This document shows, in pieces, positions 34,648-44,442 of a stretch of DNA of 64,000 bases. The stretch is from Chryseobacterium arachidis. Its GTDB lineage: Bacteria > Bacteroidota > Bacteroidia > Flavobacteriales > Weeksellaceae. Position 1 is the first letter of the stretch; the number at the start of each line of letters is the position of its first letter. Under the pieces are notes generated by a model, which made no database searches, was not told the origin of the DNA, and saw nothing but the letters and a program-made list of their open reading frames with translations. Both the position numbers and the translations under genes were made by a program. The stretch is from positions 238,135-302,134 of the forward strand of contig NZ_FQUT01000005.1 in assembly GCF_900129245.1 (NCBI RefSeq). Reading direction: 5' to 3'.

Positions 34648-34730
34648 CAAGTTTACTGAAAAGTAAATTTTTTTCATATTAATATTTTGTGATTTGGTGT
34701 TTCAAGGGCTTCCTAAAGAAGCCTTTGATT
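34575..34730 (+). repeat. tRNA-Lys tandem duplication unit A
   Basis: The tRNA gene plus its 3' flank (AAGTTTACTGAAAAGTAAAT hairpin and the AAGGGCTTC/GAAGCCTTT terminator hairpin) is repeated 234 bp further on at 34809-34965. The two flanks differ at only a few bases near the terminator loop. Confidence 0.85.
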
Positions 34731-34744
34731 TTTAAAAATAAATT

Positions 34745-34773
34745 TTGCAACTACGAAAAAAATCGTATATTTG
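34745..34773 (+). promoter_or_regulatory. Promoter of tRNA-Lys copy 3
   Basis: TTG at 34745-34747 and TATATTTG at 34766-34773, spacer 18, then CACCG. The third tRNA therefore has its own promoter. Confidence 0.7.
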
Positions 34774-34808
34774 CACCGCTTAAAAAACGAAATCGTTTAT
34801 AAGTGACC

Positions 34809-34881
34809 GACTCGGTAGCTCAGCTGGTAGAGCAATACACTTTTAATGTATGGGTCCTGGGTTCGAATCCCAGCCGGGTCA
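34809..34881 (+). tRNA. tRNA-Lys (TTT), copy 3
   Basis: 73 nt, identical to copies 1 and 2, with an independent promoter upstream and its own terminator downstream. Confidence 0.97.
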
Positions 34882-34965
34882 CAAGTTTACTGAAAAGTAA
34901 ATTTTTTTCATATTAATATTTTGTGATTTGGTGTTTCAAAGGCTTCGTAAGAAGCCTTTGATTTT
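34809..34965 (+). repeat. tRNA-Lys tandem duplication unit B
   Basis: Second unit of the duplication described at 34575-34730: tRNA-Lys followed by a nearly identical 85-bp flank. Confidence 0.85.
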
Positions 34966-34966
34966 T
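34938..34966 (+). terminator. Terminator of the tRNA cluster
   Basis: AAAGGCTTC pairs with GAAGCCTTT over a four-base loop, then GATTTTTT. Confidence 0.85.
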
Positions 34967-35167
34967 TATATACCTCATAATTCTATTTTCTTAAATCAAT
35001 CCGAAATAAAAACGAAATTTTGGAATTCAATAAATAGAAAAAGATTGTAAATTAGCATCATTATTTGTGGAAATCTGTTTATCCGCGGGAATAAAATAAA
35101 TTCAATATTTTATACTTATTTCTTCTATCTATATTTACACTTGAGCTTTTGTTATTTAAAATAGAAT

Positions 35168-35196
35168 AAAAAAAGCGTCACTCAAAAAGCAACGCG
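35168..35196 (-). terminator. Terminator after panC
   Basis: On the minus strand GCGT pairs with ACGC across a 13-base loop and is followed by TTTTTTT. The rest of 34967-35235 shows nothing recognisable. Confidence 0.5.
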
Positions 35197-35235
35197 TATT
35201 CATTAATTTTAAGGCTAAATCTTCAAATCTCAACT

Positions 35236-36084
35236 TTAATCTAAATGCATATTGTCAATCAACCTCACTCCGTCAACGACAACGACAATGAATGCTCTGA
35301 AATTTCTGTCTTTATAGAAAAATTCTGTTTCTTTTAGCGTTTCTTCGTCCGCAATGAGAAAATATTCCAGTTGCATTCCTTTTTGGTGATCAAAAATATC
35401 CTGCACTTTTTCTTTGATTTCAGAAACAGTGATTACACGGAACCAATCATTTACTTTTCTTAATGTTTCATAAATAACTTTTGAAGCTTCTCTTCTGTCT
35501 TCTTGAAGCCTTTGATTTCTCGAACTTAAGGCTAACCCATTTTCTGCTCTGTAAATTGCAACTCCTTTTATATTAATTAAGAGTTTTTTCTTTTCAACCA
35601 TTTTTTTAATAATGGCCAATTGTTGAAAATCTTTTTCACCAAAATACGCATTGTCAGGTTTTACCTGATTGAAAAGCTCTTCCACTACCGTTCCTACACC
35701 ATCAAAATGTCCTGGTCTGGATTTTCCTTCCATCTCATTTTCCAGTCCGTCGAAATCGTAGTGGTGACTTTCCGTTTTTTCAGGATAGATATCGGTAACT
35801 TCAGGGATGTAAACAGCATCTACCAAACCGGATTTTTCAAGAATCAAAATGTCTCTGTTGATATCTCTCGGGTACTTTTCCAGATCTTCCGGATTGTTGA
35901 ATTGAGTGGGATTAACAAAAATTGATGAGACAACAAGGTCATTTTCTTCTCTTGCCGCTTTATATAGTGATAAATGGCCATTATGAAGGGCTCCCATTGT
36001 AGGAGCAAAACCTATCTTTTTACCCATTTCTTTCTGTCTTTCAATGAAATCCTGAAGAACTTTTTTACTTTTTAGAACTTCCAT
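35236..36084 (-). CDS. panC: Pantothenate synthetase
   Basis: 282 residues. It joins pantoate and beta-alanine with ATP hydrolysis to AMP, the last step of pantothenate synthesis. Visible signatures are the nucleotide-binding PTMGALHNGHLSLY (HIGH-like HNGH), VSSIFVNPTQFNNPEDLEKYPR, GKSRPGHFDGVGTVV, NAYFGEKDFQQLAII and ALSSRNQRL (KMSKS-like). Full length and intact. It is divergent from the GT5-domain gene, with which it is commonly linked in Flavobacteriia. Confidence 0.96.
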   Translation of the reverse strand: MEVLKSKKVLQDFIERQKEMGKKIGFAPTMGALHNGHLSLYKAAREENDLVVSSIFVNPTQFNNPEDLEKYPRDINRDILILEKSGLVDAVYIPEVTDIYPEKTESHHYDFDGLENEMEGKSRPGHFDGVGTVVEELFNQVKPDNAYFGEKDFQQLAIIKKMVEKKKLLINIKGVAIYRAENGLALSSRNQRLQEDRREASKVIYETLRKVNDWFRVITVSEIKEKVQDIFDHQKGMQLEYFLIADEETLKETEFFYKDRNFRAFIVVVVDGVRLIDNMHLD

Positions 36085-36265
36085 AATTTATTTTAATAGT
36101 ATTTCAAAAATACTAAAAATATCATATAATTATTGTAAAATTTAATGTTGTTTTAGCGATTTTGGAAGCCTAATTATCGTAAAAAAATGTTAATTAAATT
36201 AATGTTGGATGTTTTTTCGTAATTTTGCACATTAAAGCATTTATACAAAAATTAGATAGAAGTTT

Positions 36266-37036
36266 ATGCCGAATCAAAAAATACTGTACATTACTACAGA
36301 GATGTATCCATATCAGGAAGATACAAATATGGCTGCAGTTGTAAACAAAATGGCACTTAAGATGCACCAAGAAGGCAATGATGTAAGAGTTTTTATGCCA
36401 AGATTTGGACAAATAAGTGAAAGGAAATTCCAGCTTCATGAGGTCATCCGCCTTTCAGGGATGAATATTATCATTAACGATCTAGATCAGCCTCTGATTA
36501 TTAAAGTAGCTTCTCTTCCGGGGGAAAGACTTCAGGTTTACTTTATAGATAATGAAGAATACTTCAAAAGAAAGCAGTATTATTTGGATGATGAAGGGCA
36601 GCCTTTCAGTGATAACGACGAAAGAGGGATCTTCTTTGCAAGAGGAGTAATAGAAACGATCAAGAAGCTTAATTGGGTTCCGGATGTAATTCATTTAAAT
36701 GGATGGATGTCTTCTTTTGTTCCGATTTATTTAAAAACATACTACGAATCTGATACTTATTTCAAAGACGCAAAAATTGTTCTTTCATTATACAATGAGA
36801 AGGATGCATCGTTTGCCTCTAATATTGCTGAAAAACTTCAGTTTGATAATATTTCGGGATTAAAAGCGTTAGAAAATCCAACAGTAAAAACTTTTGTTGC
36901 AGAAAGTATGAACTATGTGGATATGGTAGTAAAGGGAGATGAGTTTCTGGATGAAGATTTGGATAAAGCCTTCAACGAAACGTCTACTCCAAAATCGGAA
37001 TATCTTGACGTAGATTCTATAAATCAACTTTATTAA
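36266..37036 (+). CDS. Stand-alone N-terminal glycogen/starch synthase (GT5) domain
   Basis: 256 residues. The opening KILYITTEMYPYQEDTNMAAVVNKMALKM, then DVRVFMPRFGQISERKFQLHEV, and WVPDVIHLNGWMSSFVPIYLKTYY match the N-terminal half of glycogen synthase GlgA. The usual GT-B C-terminal half with the ADP-glucose site is absent (GlgA is close to twice this length). The GlgA KxGGL motif is replaced by QEDTNMAAV, so the domain is unlikely to be catalytic. It sits 13 bp before the DUF4270 gene and then glmS, an arrangement common in this group. A role in cell-envelope control is plausible but not shown. Confidence 0.75.
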   Translation: MPNQKILYITTEMYPYQEDTNMAAVVNKMALKMHQEGNDVRVFMPRFGQISERKFQLHEVIRLSGMNIIINDLDQPLIIKVASLPGERLQVYFIDNEEYFKRKQYYLDDEGQPFSDNDERGIFFARGVIETIKKLNWVPDVIHLNGWMSSFVPIYLKTYYESDTYFKDAKIVLSLYNEKDASFASNIAEKLQFDNISGLKALENPTVKTFVAESMNYVDMVVKGDEFLDEDLDKAFNETSTPKSEYLDVDSINQLY

Positions 37037-37049
37037 AAACACATTTTTA

Positions 37050-38648
37050 ATGATCCATACTATTAAAAAAGCGATCACCGTATTTTCTCTGGTGGTTTTT
37101 GGAAGTGTATTACTTTATAACTGTGAGCCAGATCCGGATTCATTGGGAGAGCAGTTGTTTTTGGATGGTGCTGCACAGGGGAATGAGGAGTCCTTTGATG
37201 TTACGGCCTTTAATATTAATAATAATGATAGTATTAGAAGTGATGCATCCAAATTAGGGCTTGCCACTTTAGGTACTTTTAATGAAACTCAGTTTGGTAA
37301 ACAAAAAGCATCGTATTTTACCCAATTAAGATTAGCGACATACGATCCTGATTTTGGAAAAAATCCAACTATTGATTCAGTTGTTTTGGTTATTAAACCA
37401 ACTTATGTATCTGACTCTTTAACACCGAATACGATAGATGACGGTTTTACCTTTACAACAGCTACAGATGCTAATGTAAATGCTAAGAAAGTTGTGAATA
37501 CATACCCAATTAATAAGTATGGAAGAGCCAAAATAGGTTCTACAACCGCTCCGTTTAATATTCAGGTACATGTAGTTGAGGATTTCTTAAAAGGTGCTTC
37601 AGATGTTGCGTACTCTAATACGGCATATAATGTTGGTAGTTTGTTGGGTGAAAAGAGCCTTAATGGAAATGTTAGCTCTGTAGCAATTACTAAAGATGAG
37701 GATGGAAGTGCTTTATTTACTGCTTCTACTCCTGGAATTAGAATTAAGCTGGATAATGATTATTTTAAATCTAAGATTATTGATTATCAGGATAAACCAG
37801 AATTACAGGATGCTTCAAACTTTATTAGACATTTTAAAGGCTTAAGATTATCTGCTACTCAGGATGACGGGTATTTGATACAATTTAATCCAAACGATTT
37901 GGAATTAATCATGTATTACAAATATGATAATACAGCTGTAACTCCAAACACGAGACCACAAGCAACTTACACATTTGCTTTAGGTTCTGCTAATACGCAT
38001 ATTGGACGTTATGAATATGTGAGATCTCAAGCATTTTATGATTATGTTAATGCACCAGTTGGTACTGAGGGACATGAAAAATTATTTTTGCAAGGGATGG
38101 GAGGCCCTTCAATTGGAGTTAAAATTCCTGAGCCAACTTTGACAGATCTTAAGAAATTATATAGTGAAAAGAAAGCTGCTATTATAGGTGCGAAAATCAG
38201 AATTTTCACGGATAAGACTTTATGGAATAATAATTTACCTAAACCGACGGCATTTGCTATTGTTCAAAGAGACAAAGAACAGCCTACGGATCCTAAGGAA
38301 ACAACTACATTTACAACGGATCTCACCACTTTAATTGGATCCAATAACTTTGCTATTTACAAACCTTACAATTTGGATAAAGAGCAAGCATATTATGATT
38401 TTACTGTCACACAATCTATAAAAGAGCTTGTGGAAGGAAAGAATGGAGTAGACGTAAGTAATGTTGATAAGTATTTTAAAATTGATATGGGAAGCTTCTT
38501 GTCAAATAGTCAGACTGGTTCTTTAGTAGGTGTTAATTATACTGCAAGGGCTTATGCAAGAGATAGAGCTGTTTTTGTCGGTTCAAAAACAACAATTCCA
38601 AAAGATCCAAATAGAGTACAACTACTAGTAACTTACGGAACAAAATAA
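37050..38648 (+). CDS. DUF4270 lipoprotein
   Basis: 532 residues. A lipoprotein signal (AITVFSLVVFGSVLLYNC) with Cys in the lipobox is followed by a beta-rich exported protein with the DUF4270 start (EPDPDSLGEQLF) and the typical later parts (SVVLVIKPTYVSD, ..., ARDRAVFVGSKTTIPKDPNRVQLLVTYG). DUF4270 proteins are Bacteroidetes surface or periplasmic lipoproteins of unknown function, often next to panC and a glycogen-synthase-like gene, as here. It overlaps nothing and is 24 bp before glmS, so it is likely in one operon with it. Confidence 0.88.
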   Translation: MIHTIKKAITVFSLVVFGSVLLYNCEPDPDSLGEQLFLDGAAQGNEESFDVTAFNINNNDSIRSDASKLGLATLGTFNETQFGKQKASYFTQLRLATYDPDFGKNPTIDSVVLVIKPTYVSDSLTPNTIDDGFTFTTATDANVNAKKVVNTYPINKYGRAKIGSTTAPFNIQVHVVEDFLKGASDVAYSNTAYNVGSLLGEKSLNGNVSSVAITKDEDGSALFTASTPGIRIKLDNDYFKSKIIDYQDKPELQDASNFIRHFKGLRLSATQDDGYLIQFNPNDLELIMYYKYDNTAVTPNTRPQATYTFALGSANTHIGRYEYVRSQAFYDYVNAPVGTEGHEKLFLQGMGGPSIGVKIPEPTLTDLKKLYSEKKAAIIGAKIRIFTDKTLWNNNLPKPTAFAIVQRDKEQPTDPKETTTFTTDLTTLIGSNNFAIYKPYNLDKEQAYYDFTVTQSIKELVEGKNGVDVSNVDKYFKIDMGSFLSNSQTGSLVGVNYTARAYARDRAVFVGSKTTIPKDPNRVQLLVTYGTK

Positions 38649-38672
38649 AACTTAAAAAACACTTAGAAAAAT

Positions 38673-40526
38673 ATGTGCGGAATTGTAGGATATACAGGTT
38701 TTCAGGACGCTTATGATGTAGTAATCAACGGGCTTAGAAGACTGGAATATAGGGGGTATGACAGTGCTGGAATTGTTCTGGAAGATACCAACAACAAACT
38801 TGAAGTTGAAAAAACAAAAGGAAAAGTTGAAGATCTTGTCAATATCTCAAGCCAATTGAAAGGAAAGGCAAAAATCGGTATGGGCCATACGCGTTGGGCG
38901 ACTCATGGAGTTCCGAGCGACAGAAATTCACACCCGCATTTGTCTAATAATGATAAAATTGCAATCATTCATAATGGTATTATCGAAAATTATGATACTA
39001 TTAAAACGATGCTTACTGAAAAAGGATTTACTTTCAAATCTGAGACAGACACTGAAGTTTTGGTAAATTTAATCCAATATTTCATGGATCTTAATTCGGA
39101 AACGGATTTTCCGACGGCGGTAAGATTTGCTCTTAATGAAGTGTACGGAGCTTATGCAATTACCGTAATGCATGAAGATTATCCCGGAGTGTTGGTAGTG
39201 GGAAGATTAGGTTCTCCTTTAGCTATCGGTATTGGTGATAAAGAATATTTTATTGCCTCTGATGCATCGCCTTTCGTAGAATTTACAAAAGAAGCAATTT
39301 ACTTGGAAGAAGGTCACATGGCTACCATTTCATTGGAAAACGGTGTAGACATCAGAACAATCAATGATAATTCTAAAATTGTGCCTGAAATTCAGGAACT
39401 GAAACTGAGCTTAGAGCAGATTGAAAAAGGAGGATATGAGCATTTTATGTTGAAGGAAATTTTCGAGCAGCCAAAATCAGTTCACGATACAATGAGAGGA
39501 AGACTTCTTGTAGATGAAGGAGTTATCAAAATGGCGGGAATCTGGGATCATATTGAAAGATTCAAAAATGCAAACAGAATTATCATCATCGCTTGCGGAA
39601 CTTCTTGGCATGCAGGGCTTATCGGCGAATATTTAATTGAAGAATATGCAAGAATTCCGGTTGAAGTAGAATATGCTTCAGAGTTCAGATACAGAAACCC
39701 TATTATTACTGATAAAGATGTGGTTATCGCAATTTCTCAATCCGGAGAAACGGCAGATACAATGGCCGCATTAAAATTAGCTAAGGAAAAAGGAGCATTC
39801 ATCTATGGAATCTGTAATGTTGTAGATTCTTCTATAGCAAGAATTACAGATGCCGGATCTTATACACACGCCGGCCCTGAAATCGGGGTAGCTTCTACGA
39901 AAGCATTCACGGCACAGCTTACAATTCTTACATTAATTGCCTTTAAATTAGGTAAACATAACGGAAACTTAGGAAATGCAGATTTCATGAGTTTAATTGC
40001 TGAATTGGATGCTATTCCTAAAAGAATTGAAGACGTTTTGAGCTCTACCCACGAATTAGTACAGAATATTGCCAAAGACTTTGTAGGGGCTACAAACTTC
40101 TTGTATTTAGGAAGAGGGTACAATTACCCGGCAGCTCTTGAGGGTGCGTTAAAATTAAAAGAAATCTCTTATATTCATGCTGAAGGATATCCTGCTGCAG
40201 AAATGAAGCACGGTCCGATTGCTTTAATTGATGAAAATATGCCTATCGTTATCATTGCCCCTAAAAAAGGACATTATGATAAGATTGTAAGCAATGTTCA
40301 GGAAATTAAGGCCAGAAAAGGAAAAATTATTGCTGTTGTTAATAGAGGAGATACGCAGGTAAGCGCTATGGCAGATTATGTTATTGAAATTCCGGAAACG
40401 TCAGAATGCTTCTCACCAATCGTTGCATCAGTACCTTTACAGCTTTTAGCGTACTATATTGCTGTGTATAGAGGTGCCAATGTAGACCAGCCGAGAAACC
40501 TTGCAAAATCTGTAACCGTGGAATAA
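38673..40526 (+). CDS. glmS: Glutamine-fructose-6-phosphate aminotransferase
   Basis: 617 residues. It makes glucosamine 6-phosphate, the entry to UDP-GlcNAc for peptidoglycan and LPS. The N-terminal glutaminase domain has the nucleophile Cys2 (MCGIVGYTGF), then GHTRWATHGVPS and HNGIIENYD. The two SIS domains carry ACGTSWHAG, SQSGETADTMAALK, GPEIGVASTKAFTAQ and LGRGYNYPAALEGALKLKEISYIHAE, ending in the C-terminal NLAKSVTVE. Intact and normal length. Confidence 0.97.
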   Translation: MCGIVGYTGFQDAYDVVINGLRRLEYRGYDSAGIVLEDTNNKLEVEKTKGKVEDLVNISSQLKGKAKIGMGHTRWATHGVPSDRNSHPHLSNNDKIAIIHNGIIENYDTIKTMLTEKGFTFKSETDTEVLVNLIQYFMDLNSETDFPTAVRFALNEVYGAYAITVMHEDYPGVLVVGRLGSPLAIGIGDKEYFIASDASPFVEFTKEAIYLEEGHMATISLENGVDIRTINDNSKIVPEIQELKLSLEQIEKGGYEHFMLKEIFEQPKSVHDTMRGRLLVDEGVIKMAGIWDHIERFKNANRIIIIACGTSWHAGLIGEYLIEEYARIPVEVEYASEFRYRNPIITDKDVVIAISQSGETADTMAALKLAKEKGAFIYGICNVVDSSIARITDAGSYTHAGPEIGVASTKAFTAQLTILTLIAFKLGKHNGNLGNADFMSLIAELDAIPKRIEDVLSSTHELVQNIAKDFVGATNFLYLGRGYNYPAALEGALKLKEISYIHAEGYPAAEMKHGPIALIDENMPIVIIAPKKGHYDKIVSNVQEIKARKGKIIAVVNRGDTQVSAMADYVIEIPETSECFSPIVASVPLQLLAYYIAVYRGANVDQPRNLAKSVTVE

Positions 40527-40634
40527 AAATTACTTGTAAATAAAATAAATTTAGATTTATTCCGTTATTTCAAAAAAAATCTTAAAAGTTTCTTAAAAAA
40601 ATTATATATTTACGGCTTAATTATAAAAATTAAC

Positions 40635-42053
40635 ATGAAAAGGATATTTCTTTTATTATTGTCTGCGTCGGTAGCATCGGTATCTTGTTCAGGTGGGGGA
40701 TCATCTTCAGTGGGAAAACCCGGAACAAAAGGAGAATTGATACCTAGAGAAAAAACAAAATCATTTGTTGCAGAAAGACCATTCGGAATGGTTGCAATTC
40801 CTGGAGGGTCATTTGTAGCTGGGTTAACAGATCAGGATTTCACGAATAATCCTGAAAAAGCTCAGGCGAAAACTGTTACTGTTTCTTCTTTCTTCATGGA
40901 TGAAGCAGAAACTACAAATGCAGAATACAGAGTATTTATCAATTATGTAAGAGATTCTATTGCGAGAACTTTACTTGCTGAAGCTGCCGGAGAAGGTGGT
41001 GAAGGGAAAGGTAGAGGTACAAGCATTGGAGATTATGCTTACCTTGCTCAGAAAGAAGAGAATTTAACACCATATCAGGAATATTTAGAAGCACAGGGAG
41101 GTGGAGAAGAAGCTAGCTTTGATCCAACTAAAAAAATTGACTGGAAAGTTCCATTACACTGGACTACAGGAAAATATCCTGATGTAGAATACGCAGAAGT
41201 TTTAGAATCTATGTATTTACCGGCTTCTTCCAGAATTGGTAATGAAAGAATCCTTGATGTTAGTAAACTGAAATACACATACAGATGGGGAGATATGGAT
41301 GTGGCTTTGGCTGAAAAAGAAAGAGGTGTAAACTATCTTAGAAGCGAAAGTATTGCAATCTATCCTGATACAACAGTATGGGTAAAAGATTTCCACCATG
41401 CTTATAACGAGCCATTGTTTGAACAGTATTTCTGGCACAAAGCTTACAAAGATTATCCTGTAGTAGGGGTAACTTGGGATCAGGCTAGAGCGTATTGTAA
41501 TTTCAGAACTAAATTAAAGTCTGACTATAACGAAAGCTTAAAAAGAAAGAAACAAAAACCATTGATCTTCAGACTTCCTACAGAATTCGAATGGGAATAT
41601 GCTGCAAGAGGTGGAAAACAAAATGCTACTTACCCTTGGGGTGGTCCTTATTTAATGGATGACAGAGGTTGCTACCTGGCAAACTTTAAACCGAAGAGAG
41701 GTAATTACATGGAAGATGATAAAAAAGGTACTTATACATATACTGCTCCAGTAAAGAAATTTAAGAAAAATGGATTTGGGTTATTTGATATGGCTGGAAA
41801 CGTTTCTGAATGGACAGAATCTGCTTATAACAACTCTTCATACGGGTTCTCATCCACTCTAAACCCTTCTACAAAAAACAAGGCTGATACTCAGAAGTCT
41901 GTAAGAGGTGGTTCTTGGAAAGATGTAGGATATATGTTGATGACAGGTGTAAGAGATTCAGAAAGAAAAGACTCTGCAAGAAGTTATATCGGATTCAGAA
42001 CTGTACAGGATATTCCTGAAGCTGCTGTTAAGCCAAGAAATGTAAACAGATAA
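40635..42053 (+). CDS. gldK: Gliding motility / T9SS lipoprotein GldK
   Basis: 472 residues. Leader with a lipobox (SVASVSC), then a formylglycine-generating-enzyme-like (FGE-sulfatase) fold: FGMVAIPGGSFVAGL, FFMDEAETTNAEYRVF, YPVVGVTWDQARAYCNF, RLPTEFEWEYAARGG, GLFDMAGNVSEWTESAY and SVRGGSWKD. GldK (PorK) forms the periplasmic ring on the outer membrane with GldN in the type IX secretion system. First gene of gldKLMN, 108 bp after glmS. The FGE catalytic Cys are not expected to function here. Confidence 0.95.
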   Translation: MKRIFLLLLSASVASVSCSGGGSSSVGKPGTKGELIPREKTKSFVAERPFGMVAIPGGSFVAGLTDQDFTNNPEKAQAKTVTVSSFFMDEAETTNAEYRVFINYVRDSIARTLLAEAAGEGGEGKGRGTSIGDYAYLAQKEENLTPYQEYLEAQGGGEEASFDPTKKIDWKVPLHWTTGKYPDVEYAEVLESMYLPASSRIGNERILDVSKLKYTYRWGDMDVALAEKERGVNYLRSESIAIYPDTTVWVKDFHHAYNEPLFEQYFWHKAYKDYPVVGVTWDQARAYCNFRTKLKSDYNESLKRKKQKPLIFRLPTEFEWEYAARGGKQNATYPWGGPYLMDDRGCYLANFKPKRGNYMEDDKKGTYTYTAPVKKFKKNGFGLFDMAGNVSEWTESAYNNSSYGFSSTLNPSTKNKADTQKSVRGGSWKDVGYMLMTGVRDSERKDSARSYIGFRTVQDIPEAAVKPRNVNR

Positions 42054-42107
42054 TCAAACCCTTATTTTCATAACAATTTTATTTAACATTAAAAAAAACT
42101 AACTTAT

Positions 42108-42797
42108 ATGTTTAAGACTAAAGATGCTTGGATGAATTTCTTTTATTCATTCGGTGCTGCAATTGTAATTCTTGGAGCTTGGCTTAAAATTACTCACATT
42201 ACTTTGGGACCTATCAATGGTAACATCGCTCTTACGGTAGGGCTTGTTACGGAGGCGATTATCTTTATTATCTTCGCTTTCGATCCACCAAAAAACGAAG
42301 AGTCTTATGCTTGGGAAAATGTATATCCTGAATTGTTGGATAAGCATGCAAACCCAAACCCACTTCACTCAAATACACCTAAAAATACTGCAAACCAATT
42401 TGCAGAATTAGAGAATTCACTTTCTACTAAATTAGATAAAATGCTTCAAGATGCGAAACTTGATGTACAATTGTTCGACAGATTAAGAACAGGTATCGAT
42501 AAGTTTTCAAATTCTGTAGATCAGATCAACCAGACTGTTGACGTATCTGCTTCTACTCATAAGTATAACGATCAGCTAAACAAAGCTGCTCAGCACATGG
42601 AAAGTATGAACGCGTTATATGCTATGCAGTTGGAAAGTGGTAAAAAACAAGCAGAGTTTGCAAACAAATATGTATCTGATATGCAAAAATCTGTTGAGCA
42701 TTCTGAGAAGTTTAATCAAGAACTACAAGGTTTAACAACTAATCTAAATAACTTGAACAGAGTTTATGGTGGTATGTTAACTGCTATGAAATCTTAA
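42108..42797 (+). CDS. gldL: T9SS motor stator protein GldL
   Basis: 229 residues. Two N-terminal membrane helices (about 11-27 and 37-57) precede a cytoplasmic helical tail with predicted coiled coil (LSTKLDKMLQDAKLD, NQTVDVSASTHKYNDQ, QSVEHSEKFNQELQGL). Lys27 in the first helix edge (AWLKITH) and Glu49 in the second helix are at the positions reported as important for proton-driven motor function in Flavobacterium GldL. With GldM it forms the proton-powered motor that drives gliding and T9SS export. Confidence 0.95.
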   Translation: MFKTKDAWMNFFYSFGAAIVILGAWLKITHITLGPINGNIALTVGLVTEAIIFIIFAFDPPKNEESYAWENVYPELLDKHANPNPLHSNTPKNTANQFAELENSLSTKLDKMLQDAKLDVQLFDRLRTGIDKFSNSVDQINQTVDVSASTHKYNDQLNKAAQHMESMNALYAMQLESGKKQAEFANKYVSDMQKSVEHSEKFNQELQGLTTNLNNLNRVYGGMLTAMKS

Positions 42798-42837
42798 TCC
42801 TTAACCATTTAATTAAACAAAAACTAAAGAAGAAAGA

Positions 42838-44427
42838 ATGGCAAAAGGAAAACAGACCCCTCGTCAGAAGATGATCAACCTTATGTATTTGGTGTTCATC
42901 GCGATGATGGCCCTAAATATTGATGTTGAGATCATCAGATCTTATTATGATTCTACAAGAGCACTTAACGAAACAAGATTTTTAACAGAGCAGAAAAACG
43001 AAGATATTTTCGAAAAGACTTTAGAAGCTAAGGCACAGCAGGTACCGGATACCTATGCAACACCTTGGGAACAGTATAAAGTTTTAAGGGATAAAATTAA
43101 TGTCTTGGTTAAATCTGCACAGGATATTAAAGATTTAGTAAAGAAAAATTCAGACTTCCATGATAAAGATCCGGAAACGGGTAAAGATATGGATGTTAGT
43201 GAGAACTTCTCGGCTTTAAATAATAATGAAGCAACTACTGAATATTTCTTTAAAGAAGGAGATGAAAACTCTCCATCCGCTAATGCTTTGGAATTAAAGA
43301 AAAAAATAGATGATGTAAGAAATTATATCACTTCAACATTTGGAAATAATCCTCAGTTACAGAAATTGGTAGACAGAGCCAACAAATCTCTTATTGCAGA
43401 ATATCCTCAGGGTAAATCTCCAAACGGGAAAACTTGGTTCCAGAACAAATTCTACCACCAGCCGCTTATTGCAGCAATTTCGAATCTTGAGATTATTCAG
43501 AATGATGCAAGAAACGTACAGTCTGATGCATTGGCTTTAATGCTTCAGGAGAAAGTAGACGCGAGCATCAAGTTTAACCAGTATGAAGCTATTGTTTCTG
43601 CACCTACAGATATTCAGTCCGGTAAAAAAGCTGAAGCGGTTATCATGTTAGGTACTTATTCAAACAGTAACAAAATCAGCATCAGCGGGGTAAGCAGACA
43701 AGAAAACGGTAAAGGATATCTTCCTTTAAATACCGGAGGTCTTGGAGAAAGAAAAATCGGAGGTGTAATTACTTTAACGGATGCTACAGGAAAAGCTCAG
43801 CAATTCCCTTTCACGCATACTTATAATGTAATTGCAGGACCACAGCAGGTAAAACTAGAACAAGGATTACTACTTTCTGCTGATAAGATGAATGTAATGT
43901 ATAGAGGTTTAGAAAACCCTGTGTCAGGTTCAATCCTTGGAGCAGACAATTCTAAATTATCATTATCCGCTCCTGGCGCTGTAGTAAGAAGTACAGGTCC
44001 TGGTAAATGGATTGTGAAGCCTCAAGCTGGTAATACAGTGAAATTAACATTATCAGGAACAGATCCTAACGGAAAAACAGTTTCTCAGGTATTTGAGTAC
44101 AGAATTAAAAATGTACCACCGCCACAAGGACAAATGAGAGGTCAGAATGTATTAACAATGCCGGCTAACTCAATTCAGAATCAGACAGTTCAGGCTGCTA
44201 TCCCTGATTTTGATTTCCCTGTGTCATTTACAGTTACCGAGTTTATGGTTAGAGTTCCTGGTAGAGCAGCGATGTTAGTGAAAGGTAATTCATTACAAGA
44301 TGCAGCAGGTTTATTGAAAAATGTAAGATCTGGAGATGATGTTTCAATTATTGAAATTAAAGCTACTGCACAAGGATTAGAAGGTCCTGTTAAGAGAATT
44401 ACTCCAATCATTATTCACGTTCCATAA
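42838..44427 (+). CDS. gldM: T9SS motor protein GldM
   Basis: 529 residues. One N-terminal membrane helix (MINLMYLVFIAMMALNI, about 12-28) is followed by a long periplasmic part made of four beta-rich domains in known GldM structures. The helical first domain is recognisable (EKTLEAKAQQVPDTYATPWEQYK...). Later segments such as GGLGERKIGGVITL and PVSFTVTEFMVRVPG are typical. It spans the periplasm from the GldL motor to the GldK/GldN ring. It lies 40 bp after gldL in the same operon. Confidence 0.95.
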   Translation: MAKGKQTPRQKMINLMYLVFIAMMALNIDVEIIRSYYDSTRALNETRFLTEQKNEDIFEKTLEAKAQQVPDTYATPWEQYKVLRDKINVLVKSAQDIKDLVKKNSDFHDKDPETGKDMDVSENFSALNNNEATTEYFFKEGDENSPSANALELKKKIDDVRNYITSTFGNNPQLQKLVDRANKSLIAEYPQGKSPNGKTWFQNKFYHQPLIAAISNLEIIQNDARNVQSDALALMLQEKVDASIKFNQYEAIVSAPTDIQSGKKAEAVIMLGTYSNSNKISISGVSRQENGKGYLPLNTGGLGERKIGGVITLTDATGKAQQFPFTHTYNVIAGPQQVKLEQGLLLSADKMNVMYRGLENPVSGSILGADNSKLSLSAPGAVVRSTGPGKWIVKPQAGNTVKLTLSGTDPNGKTVSQVFEYRIKNVPPPQGQMRGQNVLTMPANSIQNQTVQAAIPDFDFPVSFTVTEFMVRVPGRAAMLVKGNSLQDAAGLLKNVRSGDDVSIIEIKATAQGLEGPVKRITPIIIHVP

Positions 44428-44442
44428 TTTAAAACAATTATT

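Noticed and set aside
34306..34881. tRNA-Lys cluster as an integration site
   Set aside because: All copies are complete and the genes on both sides are core functions; the partial duplication is explained by tandem copying.
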